A stretch of DNA of 10,344 bases from an uncultured Collinsella sp. GTDB taxonomy: Bacteria; Actinomycetota; Coriobacteriia; Coriobacteriales; Coriobacteriaceae. Shown piece after piece: positions 1 through 4,452 of this stretch. Made by a program: the position numbers and the translations under genes. The notes beneath the pieces are model-generated. The model saw nothing but the letters and a program-made list of their open reading frames with translations, was not told the DNA's origin and ran no database searches. The stretch covers positions 1 through 10,344 of the forward strand of contig USOG01000038.1 of the NCBI GenBank assembly GCA_900556365.1, in the 5' to 3' direction. The number at the start of each line of letters is the position of its first letter. The stretch's first letter is position 1.

Positions 1-930
1 CTGGCCGAGCGCCTGCAGCAGGCGATGACCGACTATGTGCAAAAGCAGCTGGCTCCGTATCTGCAGCAGGCTATGGACCAGGTGACCAAGACAATCAGCG
101 AGCAGATAGCGTCGACGGTATCGTCCCAGCTCAAGGCGGGCGCAGCGGGGCTTATGGACCAGATGGCGACGCAGATGTCGTCGAGTTTTGCCAACCTGGC
201 GAGCGCTATGCGTGTGGATGCGAGCGCCTTTGCTCGTGCCATCCATTTCAACATGGACGCCGAGGACCTGAGTTCGCTCATGATGAGCTATGCCAAGGCG
301 TCGAAGCTCACCTACGACAACAATCTGACCACGTTGGGCTATGCGGATGAGGCCGACCCCATCTCGGTTAAGATTTTCCCGCGTGACTTTGAGGCCAAGG
401 AGCGAGTACTCGACCATATCGATGCGTACAACAAGCAGGTCAAAGCCGCCGGCCACGATGAGCAGGCAATCTCGTACACCGACTACATGGGTATCATCAT
501 GGGCTCGGTGACCGACATCGTGAACACCATCAGCTTGGTGCTCATCGCGTTCGTGAGCATCAGCCTGGTCGTGAGCTCCATCATGATCGGCATCATCACC
601 TACATCAGCGTATTGGAGCGCAAGAAGGAGATCGGCATCCTACGCGCAATCGGTGCGTCGAAGCGCAACGTGGCCAACGTATTCAATGCCGAGACCTTTA
701 TCGAGGGCCTCATCGCCGGCGTCTTTGCCATTGTCGTCGTGGTGCTCGTGAGTTTCCCGGTCAATGCCTGGGCGCTTGCGGCCAAAAAGGTCCCCAACCT
801 GATGAGTCTGCCCGTGCAGGATGCGCTAGTGCTCATCGCGATTTCGGTGCTGTTGACGGTCGTTGCCGGCCTGCTGCCTGCCCGCAGCGCATCCAAGAAG
901 GACCCCGTCGAAGCCCTGCGCTCCGAATAA
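1..930 (+). CDS. FtsX/MacB-family ABC transporter permease, C-terminal part (5' end outside window)
   Basis: The reading frame is open from base 1, so the ATG at 25 is probably internal and the gene starts upstream; 309 residues are visible. The first ~170 residues are hydrophilic and rich in Ala, Gln and Ser, likely part of a long extracytoplasmic, possibly helical, domain. Then come a membrane segment (~177-201), a cytoplasmic loop with GILRAIGAS (~212-220), and two more membrane segments (~233-257 and ~275-294). The protein ends in the typical DPVEALRSE tail. This order is the C-terminal FtsX domain (PF02687) of MacB/LolC-like permeases, which couple ATP hydrolysis on a partner or fused ATPase to export or to mechanical work across the membrane. 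The ATPase is not visible, so substrate and full architecture cannot be told. The family call is firm; a more specific role is not. Confidence 0.9.
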   Translation: MAERLQQAMTDYVQKQLAPYLQQAMDQVTKTISEQIASTVSSQLKAGAAGLMDQMATQMSSSFANLASAMRVDASAFARAIHFNMDAEDLSSLMMSYAKASKLTYDNNLTTLGYADEADPISVKIFPRDFEAKERVLDHIDAYNKQVKAAGHDEQAISYTDYMGIIMGSVTDIVNTISLVLIAFVSISLVVSSIMIGIITYISVLERKKEIGILRAIGASKRNVANVFNAETFIEGLIAGVFAIVVVVLVSFPVNAWALAAKKVPNLMSLPVQDALVLIAISVLLTVVAGLLPARSASKKDPVEALRSE

Positions 931-931
931 T

Positions 932-958
932 GTGACAAAGGGACAGTCCCTTTGTCAC
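932..958. repeat. 27-bp perfect palindromic hairpin between permease and dus
   Basis: Two perfect 13-nt arms, GTGACAAAGGGAC (932-944) and GTCCCTTTGTCAC (946-958), are separated by a single A. As RNA this gives a 12-bp stem with a CAG loop. It starts one base after the permease stop codon and has no T-run on either side, so it is not a canonical intrinsic terminator. It may act as an mRNA 3'-end stabiliser or be a dispersed palindromic repeat. A second palindrome of the same design (12-nt arms, 1-nt centre) occurs at 2625-2649 with a different sequence. Confidence 0.8.
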
Positions 959-983
959 GTTCGTTGATATGAGAGAAGAGTAG

Positions 984-1937
984 ATGATTCTATCGTTGGC
1001 CCCTATGGAGGGGATTACCGGGCATGTGTTCCGTCGCGTGCATGCGGAGTGCTTTGGCGCGCTCGATTGTTATTACACGCCGTTTTTGCCGCCGCCGCGG
1101 GTGGGAAACCGCTTTGGCGGCAAGGCGCTTAAGGAGATCGATCCTGCCAACAACCAGGGGCTCAACGTAGTGCCTCAGCTGATGTCCAAGAACGCGGACG
1201 AGTTTGTATGGGCGGCACAGGTGCTCGCCGACATGGGCTACCGCGAGGTCAATCTCAACCTTGGCTGCCCCTCGGGGACGGTTGTTGCCAAGGGCAAAGG
1301 ATCGGGCTTTTTGCGCAACTTGGACGAGCTTGAGGTGTTCTTGAGTGACGTGTGTGAGCGCTCGCCGTTGCCGGTATCGGTCAAGACCAGGCTGGGGCTG
1401 GAGAGTGACGACGAATACGAGCGCGTGCTCGATCTGTATTGCCGCATACCGTTGGCAGAGCTGATCGTGCACCCGCGCGTGCAAAAGGACCGCTATACGG
1501 GCTCGCCGCGTAAGGAGTTTTACGGCGAAACGCTGGAGCGTGCGCCGTTTCCGGTCGCCTATAACGGCGACATTTTTGATTTAGAGGACATGGATGCGCT
1601 GGTGGAGGCCTATCCCGGCACACGCCATGTGATGCTGGGGCGCGGCCTGCTCGCGAACCCCGCTCTGGCTCGTATGGTCAACGGCGGTCCTGCTGCCACG
1701 GATGCTGAGCTGCAGCGTTTCCACGACACGCTGTTTGCGGCCTATGCAGAAGAGATTGGCGGCAACGCGGTCTTTCGTATGAAGGAGTGGTGGTTCTACG
1801 CCAAATGCGCCTTCGCCGATCCCGCTACCGTTCACAAGCTCGTACGCAAGACTAAAAAGGTCGACGAATACCGCGCCGCCGTCGATCGCGTCTTTCGCGA
1901 GCAGCCACTTGCACCCATAGCCCGCTTCCACGGCTAG
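984..1937 (+). CDS. dus: tRNA-dihydrouridine synthase (DusC/DusA-like)
   Basis: 317 residues, the usual length for the family. Dus enzymes use FMN and NADPH to reduce specific uridines in the tRNA D-loop region to dihydrouridine in the cytoplasm. Family landmarks appear in order: APMEGIT at residues 6-12 (FMN site at the start of the TIM barrel), QLMSKN 65-70, NLGCPSG 92-98 with the catalytic acid Cys95, KTRLG 134-138, VHPR 162-165, NGDI 194-197 and GRGLLANP 219-226 (phosphate-binding end of the barrel). The C-terminus is the helical tRNA-binding domain. The start ATG at 984 sits after a weak purine-rich stretch (GAGAAGAG). It stands alone between a palindromic hairpin and an inverted repeat, so it is probably monocistronic. 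The exact subfamily (target uridine) cannot be fixed by eye. Confidence 0.93.
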   Translation: MILSLAPMEGITGHVFRRVHAECFGALDCYYTPFLPPPRVGNRFGGKALKEIDPANNQGLNVVPQLMSKNADEFVWAAQVLADMGYREVNLNLGCPSGTVVAKGKGSGFLRNLDELEVFLSDVCERSPLPVSVKTRLGLESDDEYERVLDLYCRIPLAELIVHPRVQKDRYTGSPRKEFYGETLERAPFPVAYNGDIFDLEDMDALVEAYPGTRHVMLGRGLLANPALARMVNGGPAATDAELQRFHDTLFAAYAEEIGGNAVFRMKEWWFYAKCAFADPATVHKLVRKTKKVDEYRAAVDRVFREQPLAPIARFHG

Positions 1938-1939
1938 TT

Positions 1940-1993
1940 AGTCATTGGGGACATTCTTTAACGACTAGTCATTTAGGAACGTCCCCAATGACT
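1940..1993. repeat. Long inverted repeat downstream of dus
   Basis: Arms AGTCATTGGGGAC (1940-1952) and GTCCCCAATGACT (1981-1993) are perfect complements, with further partial pairing of ATTC with GAAC. The loop holds its own 8-bp palindrome GACTAGTC (1963-1970). It lies three bases after the dus stop codon. There is no following T-run, so termination is uncertain. It merges on its right with the direct-repeat copy that begins at 1980, and a degraded relative is seen at 2654-2698. Confidence 0.75.
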
Positions 1994-2066
1994 ACCCACA
2001 AAAAGCTGCACGCCAGCATCCAAAGATGTCGAAAAATGTCGATTTTGGATGCTGGCGTACATGTTT
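1980..2066. repeat. Direct repeat copy A (hairpin-forming, ~87 bp)
   Basis: This copy matches 3060-3140 in the same orientation with small indels. The core 2013-2054 is identical to 3087-3128 over 42 bases. The core forms a hairpin: CGCCAGCATCCAAA on the left pairs with TTTGGATGCTGGCG on the right, and the loop contains ATGTCGA twice in tandem. On the minus strand the hairpin is followed within a few bases by GCTTTTTG. It begins about 26 bp past the stop of the small minus-strand regulator, so it could terminate that transcript. Confidence 0.85.
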
Positions 2067-2081
2067 GGGTGTGGTGGGTAA

Positions 2082-2348
2082 CTAGGCAATCATTGCATCA
2101 AGCGTGATGAGCTCCCTGAGTCGCTCCGTGCGTGTTTGCCCATGGCGCTTTGCTTTTGCATCAAAGGCTTCAAGGACCGATTCACCCACACGTGCGGATA
2201 AAACAACGCTTGGCTCGTCAGAAATCGGCGGTCTTCCCAGCTTGATGGTGCGACCCTTCGGCCACTCATCTTTTTCGTATGCCTCCGCGGCCTTTTCCAA
2301 CTCTCCGGGGGCAAATCCGATCATCTTTTCGAGTTGCTTAGCGTCCAT
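2082..2348 (-). CDS. Ribbon-helix-helix (CopG/antitoxin-like) DNA-binding protein
   Basis: 88 residues. I chose the ATG at 2348 because AGGAGG lies 4 nt upstream (2353-2358); a longer frame opens with TTG inside the promoter and is unlikely. The N-terminal half (1-45) is charged and probably helical. It is followed by a basic LGRPPI segment and a ribbon-helix-helix fold at ~47-84: beta strand SVVLSARV, then helices around EAFDAKAKRHG and TRTERLRELI. Proteins of this shape are dimeric repressors, very often antitoxins that repress their own operon. No toxin gene is visible on either side: downstream is a hairpin repeat at once, upstream is the promoter and a gene-poor AT-rich stretch. It is either an orphan antitoxin or a stand-alone regulator. 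The fold is fairly sure; the role is open. Confidence 0.8.
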   Translation of the reverse strand: MDAKQLEKMIGFAPGELEKAAEAYEKDEWPKGRTIKLGRPPISDEPSVVLSARVGESVLEAFDAKAKRHGQTRTERLRELITLDAMIA

Positions 2349-2402
2349 AGCGCCTCCTATCGATTGGCATAATGTCGAGCGCTGGTTGTCGGAATCTCTT
2401 TT

Positions 2403-2431
2403 TGTATACAGTTTTGTAGACAAAAGTACAA
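2403..2431 (-). promoter_or_regulatory. Promoter of the ribbon-helix-helix gene with palindromic operator candidates
   Basis: On the minus strand, -35 TTGTAC (2426-2431) and -10 TATACA (2403-2408) are separated by exactly 17 nt. The -10 overlaps the palindrome TGTATACA, and the spacer holds TTTTGTCTACAAAA, whose 6-nt arms TTTTGT and ACAAAA are perfect complements. Repeated short symmetric sites over a promoter are what a self-repressing ribbon-helix-helix protein would bind; autoregulation is an inference. The leader to the ATG is about 50 nt. Confidence 0.65.
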
Positions 2432-2440
2432 GCAGCTTAT

Positions 2441-2456
2441 CAAGCTAATTAGCTTG
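2441..2456. promoter_or_regulatory. Perfect 16-bp palindrome upstream of the ribbon-helix-helix promoter
   Basis: CAAGCTAATTAGCTTG is a perfect palindrome starting 10 bp upstream of the -35 box. It could be a second operator for a dimeric regulator. On the plus strand it is followed by TTTT, so a weak hairpin terminator is an alternative. The surrounding 2401-2520 is only about 32% GC. Confidence 0.5.
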
Positions 2457-2481
2457 TTTTGACTATTTTTTTCGATAGAAA

Positions 2482-2565
2482 ATGAGCGTCGATGGCTTCG
2501 ATATTTCTTCATTTTTCAGTTTGGAACATGAGCGCTCATTGAACTTGCAGAGGGGGGCACTTTAA
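2482..2565 (+). CDS. Doubtful 27-residue open frame, possible gene remnant
   Basis: An ATG at 2482 opens 27 codons ending in TAA at 2563-2565. The peptide (starting MSVDGFDISSFFS) has a protein-like composition, and the same frame stays open for a further 19 codons after the stop. There is no Shine-Dalgarno sequence before the ATG. I do not recognise the peptide. It may be the start of a decayed gene, or chance. Confidence 0.15.
   Translation: MSVDGFDISSFFSLEHERSLNLQRGAL
2528..2539. promoter_or_regulatory. 12-bp perfect palindrome, operator-like
   Basis: ATGAGCGCTCAT is a perfect palindrome in AT-rich surroundings. Its size and symmetry suit a TetR-type dimer site, but no TetR gene is present in the window, and it may be chance. 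Confidence 0.3.
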
Positions 2566-2597
2566 CAAACTATCGAGATTCTGGCCAGGAGCTTTCA

Positions 2598-2620
2598 CTG
2601 GTCTTCGGTGGTGAGACCAG
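2598..2620. repeat. Small hairpin
   Basis: CTGGTCT (2598-2604) pairs with AGACCAG (2614-2620) around a 9-nt loop. It lies five bases left of the 25-bp palindrome at 2625-2649, so the two could form consecutive hairpins in one RNA. Confidence 0.4.
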
Positions 2621-2624
2621 CTTA

Positions 2625-2649
2625 ATTCGCGACACAGTGTGTCGCGAAT
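2625..2649. repeat. 25-bp perfect palindrome
   Basis: Arms ATTCGCGACACA (2625-2636) and TGTGTCGCGAAT (2638-2649) are perfect complements around a single G. It is rich in CG dinucleotides and lies in an otherwise gene-free stretch. It could be a protein-binding site, a mobile-element end or a dispersed palindrome. Confidence 0.7.
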
Positions 2650-2653
2650 GGGA

Positions 2654-2698
2654 GTAGTCGTTAGGTGTCCTTCAATGGCTACTCATATAAGAACGTCC
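2654..2698 (+). repeat. Degenerate relative of the dus-downstream inverted repeat
   Basis: Laid against 1938-1987, this stretch keeps TAGTC near the start, a TTC in the middle, CTA and TCAT further on and GAACGTCC at the end, with a 3-nt gap. The arms no longer pair well. It looks like a decayed copy of the same dispersed repeat. Confidence 0.4.
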
Positions 2699-2744
2699 AA
2701 GTGCCGGATTTTGTCATTTAGTGTCGTTCTCAGCGACTATTCTG

Positions 2745-2988
2745 GAGGGTCGTGGTCAAAAAAGGGCAAATATGAGTACTGTTGCCATTATGGTTGCATT
2801 TACTTTGCTATAAATAGTAGCTCCTGATGAGATTTGTTCCCATTAGGAGCTACTTTTATTGAACATATGAGGAGAAATAACGTCGTCTGCGGACGAGTGG
2901 AACGTTGAATAGTTCCTGAAGTGATCAAAATCGCTGCTACTAAACAGGTAGCAGTACTCATATTTGCCTTTTTTTGACCACAGCCCTC
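2745..2988. repeat. 244-bp element bounded by 42-bp inverted repeats (MITE-like)
   Basis: Bases 2745-2786 and the reverse complement of 2947-2988 agree at 37 of 42 positions. Shared blocks are GAGGG, GTGGTCAAAAAA and GGCAAATATGAGTACTG. The 160-bp interior holds a 14-bp-stem hairpin (2816-2854), a bulged hairpin around 2883-2896 and a 7-bp hairpin (2934-2954), but no convincing gene. The form is that of a non-autonomous inverted-repeat element or a structured RNA locus. I found no clear target-site duplication at the edges. Confidence 0.6.
2816..2860 (+). terminator. Strong hairpin with T-rich tail inside the inverted-repeat element
   Basis: Bases 2816-2829 pair with 2841-2854 (14 bp, one G-U; AGTAGCTCCT against AGGAGCTACT is perfect) around an 11-nt loop, followed on the plus strand by TTTTATT. 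It has the form of an intrinsic terminator for plus-strand transcription entering from the left. On the minus strand the tail is poorer in T. Confidence 0.55.
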
Positions 2989-3059
2989 TCGGAAACCTTT
3001 CCAGAGGCGTCAAACAGCCATAATCCAAAGGTCGCCTCAAACAAATAGCCGGCTAAGAG

Positions 3060-3140
3060 CGTCCATGACTACCCAAAAGCTGTACACCAGCATCCAAAGA
3101 TGTCGAAAAATGTCGATTTTGGATGCTGACGTACATGTTT
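3060..3140. repeat. Direct repeat copy B (hairpin-forming, ~81 bp)
   Basis: Second copy of the 1980-2066 repeat, same orientation, sharing a 42-bp identical core (3087-3128). The stem base is slightly degraded (two mismatches), and the long inverted repeat present beside copy A is missing here. On the minus strand the hairpin is followed by CTTTTGG. It lies 43 bp beyond the stop of the glutaredoxin gene, the same relation that copy A has to the ribbon-helix-helix gene. Confidence 0.85.
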
Positions 3141-3182
3141 AGGCCGTATGGGGTGGGGCCTTGGACGGACGGGATGCGCGTA

Positions 3183-3428
3183 CTAGAGCAGGTTCTTCTG
3201 TACCCATGCGATGATGTCGCTCGACTCGTAGAGTGGCTTGCCGTCGATGAACAGGCAGGGAACCTGGCGCTTTCCGCCGACGGCGATGAGTGTCTGCTCG
3301 GCTTCGGTATCGGTCGAGATATTGCGCTCGGGAATGGTCACACCGTTATCGGCAAGGAATCGCTTGACTTTTATGCAATACGGGCAGCCGGTCATAACGT
3401 AAAGCACGAGCTCGTGATCAGTAGTCAT
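3183..3428 (-). CDS. Glutaredoxin (CPYC type)
   Basis: 81 residues from the ATG at 3428, which has GGAG 4 nt upstream; an upstream TTG at 3467 is possible but has no such site. The dithiol active site CPYC is at residues 15-18 directly after the first beta strand (ELVLYVM), and the cis-proline loop QVPCLF is at 55-60. A conserved-type end (DGKPLYESSDIIAWV) follows. Length and motifs fit a small, single-domain dithiol glutaredoxin that reduces disulfides or glutathione-mixed disulfides in the cytoplasm. It follows the XRE-TipAS regulator gene after 51 nt without a terminator, so the two are probably co-transcribed. A NrdH-like role is possible; the thiol donor cannot be read from sequence. Confidence 0.9.
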   Translation of the reverse strand: MTTDHELVLYVMTGCPYCIKVKRFLADNGVTIPERNISTDTEAEQTLIAVGGKRQVPCLFIDGKPLYESSDIIAWVQKNLL

Positions 3429-3479
3429 AGGTCTCCAATCGGTTGCGGTTTTGATTGAAATACCCAAAGCCGCCGCGGT

Positions 3480-4307
3480 CTATGCGCGGACCAGTGACGA
3501 CTCGATGGCCTGGACCAGAAACGCCGCGGCTCCGGTGCCGCAGGGCTTGTCGTAGTAGTCAACAAAGCGCTGATCGGCAAGATAACCATTGGCGAGGCCC
3601 AGGTACGCTTCGTTCTGGGGCTCGCATCCCCAGTTGAGGGCAATCCAGCGACGATGCATCGCGACAAGCTTGCGAGCCTCGCTTCCATTCGCATCGCCAA
3701 TGCCCATGGCAATCGAGAGCTGGCCCAAAATGGCGCGTTCAAGTTCCTTCATGTCGTTCCATGTCTGAGGATCCATATCCAGTAACGTTTCGTTTGCTGC
3801 ATCGATCGCCTCGTCGCCATAGCGCGCCCGCGCTTCGGCGCCGTAGCGCTCCTCGTTTTCCTGCACGGCGCGCCAGCGTTCCAGTTGCGGCAAGACGGCG
3901 CCCATGAGCGAGACGGCTTCGTCGAGTGACATGCCGGTGTTTTGTGCCAGACGCGGGGCACAATCCTCGATCATTGCCTCCATGGTGGTGTCGTAGGTGT
4001 ACTTGCCGTGGTCGTAGCACCACTTGCAGTAATGGTCGGTCGCGGTGCCCGTGGCATCGGTGCCGCAGTCGTTGGGCGTGAGTATCATGCCGCAGCTCTG
4101 GCAATAGTGCTCGGGCATTTCGAGCAGATGGGACAGTGGCTCGCCGGTTACGGCGGCGATGAGCTTCATCATGTCGATGCCCGGGGTGACCTCGTCGCGC
4201 TCCCAGCGGCTGACGGCTTGGCGTGTGACGAAGAGCTTGGCGGCGAGCTGCTCCTGAGTAAGGTGATGGGCGCGACGGATGGCAATGAGCTTTTCTGCAA
4301 AGGCCAT
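3480..4307 (-). CDS. XRE regulator with zinc ribbon and TipAS-like ligand-binding domain
   Basis: 275 residues; the ATG at 4307 has AAAGGAG 5 nt upstream. Three parts are visible. Residues 5-60 are an XRE/Cro helix-turn-helix (LTQEQLAAKLFVTRQAVSRW). Residues 66-105 are a short zinc ribbon with C69-x2-C72 and C94-x2-C97. Residues ~150-272 resemble the TipAS domain (PF07739): YGDEAI, a long helix, then AMHRRWIALNWG, LANGYLADQRFVDYYD and a closing amphipathic helix. TipAS in the MerR-type protein TipAL binds thiopeptide antibiotics; here the same kind of domain follows an XRE DNA-binding head. It probably senses a small molecule and controls its own unit, including the downstream glutaredoxin. 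The HTH and zinc ribbon are firm; the TipAS call is good but made by eye. The ligand is unknown. Confidence 0.85.
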   Translation of the reverse strand: MAFAEKLIAIRRAHHLTQEQLAAKLFVTRQAVSRWERDEVTPGIDMMKLIAAVTGEPLSHLLEMPEHYCQSCGMILTPNDCGTDATGTATDHYCKWCYDHGKYTYDTTMEAMIEDCAPRLAQNTGMSLDEAVSLMGAVLPQLERWRAVQENEERYGAEARARYGDEAIDAANETLLDMDPQTWNDMKELERAILGQLSIAMGIGDANGSEARKLVAMHRRWIALNWGCEPQNEAYLGLANGYLADQRFVDYYDKPCGTGAAAFLVQAIESSLVRA

Positions 4308-4337
4308 AGCGGCTCCTTTCTGCTGGTTGATGGCTTA

Positions 4338-4381
4338 AGCATACGCGGCGGCAGGCGCCCTTCCAAGCAACCGTTGGTTGC
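4338..4381 (-). promoter_or_regulatory. Promoter and candidate operator of the XRE-TipAS/glutaredoxin unit
   Basis: On the minus strand, -35 TTGGAA (4361-4366) and -10 TATGCT (4338-4343) are spaced by 17 nt. Directly upstream of the -35 lies the inverted repeat GCAACC-gtt-GGTTGC (4367-4381), a natural place for an activator or autoregulator to bind. That the XRE protein itself binds there is an inference. Confidence 0.55.
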
Positions 4382-4427
4382 ACGACGGGAGACCGCGGCG
4401 AAGAATTGCGCGCAACGCCCCACGTCT

Positions 4428-4452
4428 CCATGCCGTACAATGACCGGCATGG
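4428..4452 (+). promoter_or_regulatory. Leaderless-type promoter at the trmO start, inside an inverted repeat
   Basis: TACAAT (4436-4441) is a good -10 box exactly 7 nt before the ATG at 4449, which places the transcript start at or near the A of the start codon. No Shine-Dalgarno sequence precedes either this ATG or the one at 4440. The -10 lies between perfect 8-nt inverted arms CCATGCCG (4428-4435) and CGGCATGG (4445-4452). No good -35 box is visible. Confidence 0.5.

Larger units (their letters stand above)
2457..3059. other. Gene-poor, palindrome-rich interval
   Basis: No convincing protein gene was found here on either strand. It contains a 27-codon open frame of doubtful status (2482-2565), palindromes at 2528-2539, 2625-2649 and 3046-3055, a small hairpin at 2598-2620, a degraded inverted-repeat relative at 2654-2698 and the 244-bp inverted-repeat-bounded element at 2745-2988. 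Open frames of about 60 codons on both strands in the last element merely translate the same inverted repeat. The low GC of parts of the interval against the ~60% GC flanks suggests acquired or decayed DNA. Confidence 0.6.

Noticed and set aside
2349..2423. N-terminal extension of the ribbon-helix-helix protein from a TTG at 2423
   Set aside because: The extension would run through the -10 box and promoter palindromes, while AGGAGG sits 4 nt before the ATG at 2348.
2745..2988. Insertion sequence with transposase
   Set aside because: Inverted repeats are present but the interior has no room for and no trace of a transposase.
2639..3040. Two ~60-codon open frames on opposite strands that share the peptide WSKKGKYEYC
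   Set aside because: The shared peptide is just the translation of the two arms of the 42-bp inverted repeat; neither frame has a convincing ribosome site.
1980..3140. Possible CRISPR array
   Set aside because: There are only two repeat copies about 1.1 kb apart with no regular spacers and no cas genes.
3942..4439. Upstream extension of the trmO frame, open for a further 166 codons on the plus strand
   Set aside because: It lies antisense to the well-supported XRE-TipAS gene, and the TrmO family begins at the ATG at 4440/4449.
3739..4440. Minus-strand open frame overlapping the XRE gene in another frame
   Set aside because: Rich in Arg, His and Pro, typical of an out-of-frame reading; the XRE frame has the ribosome site and domains.
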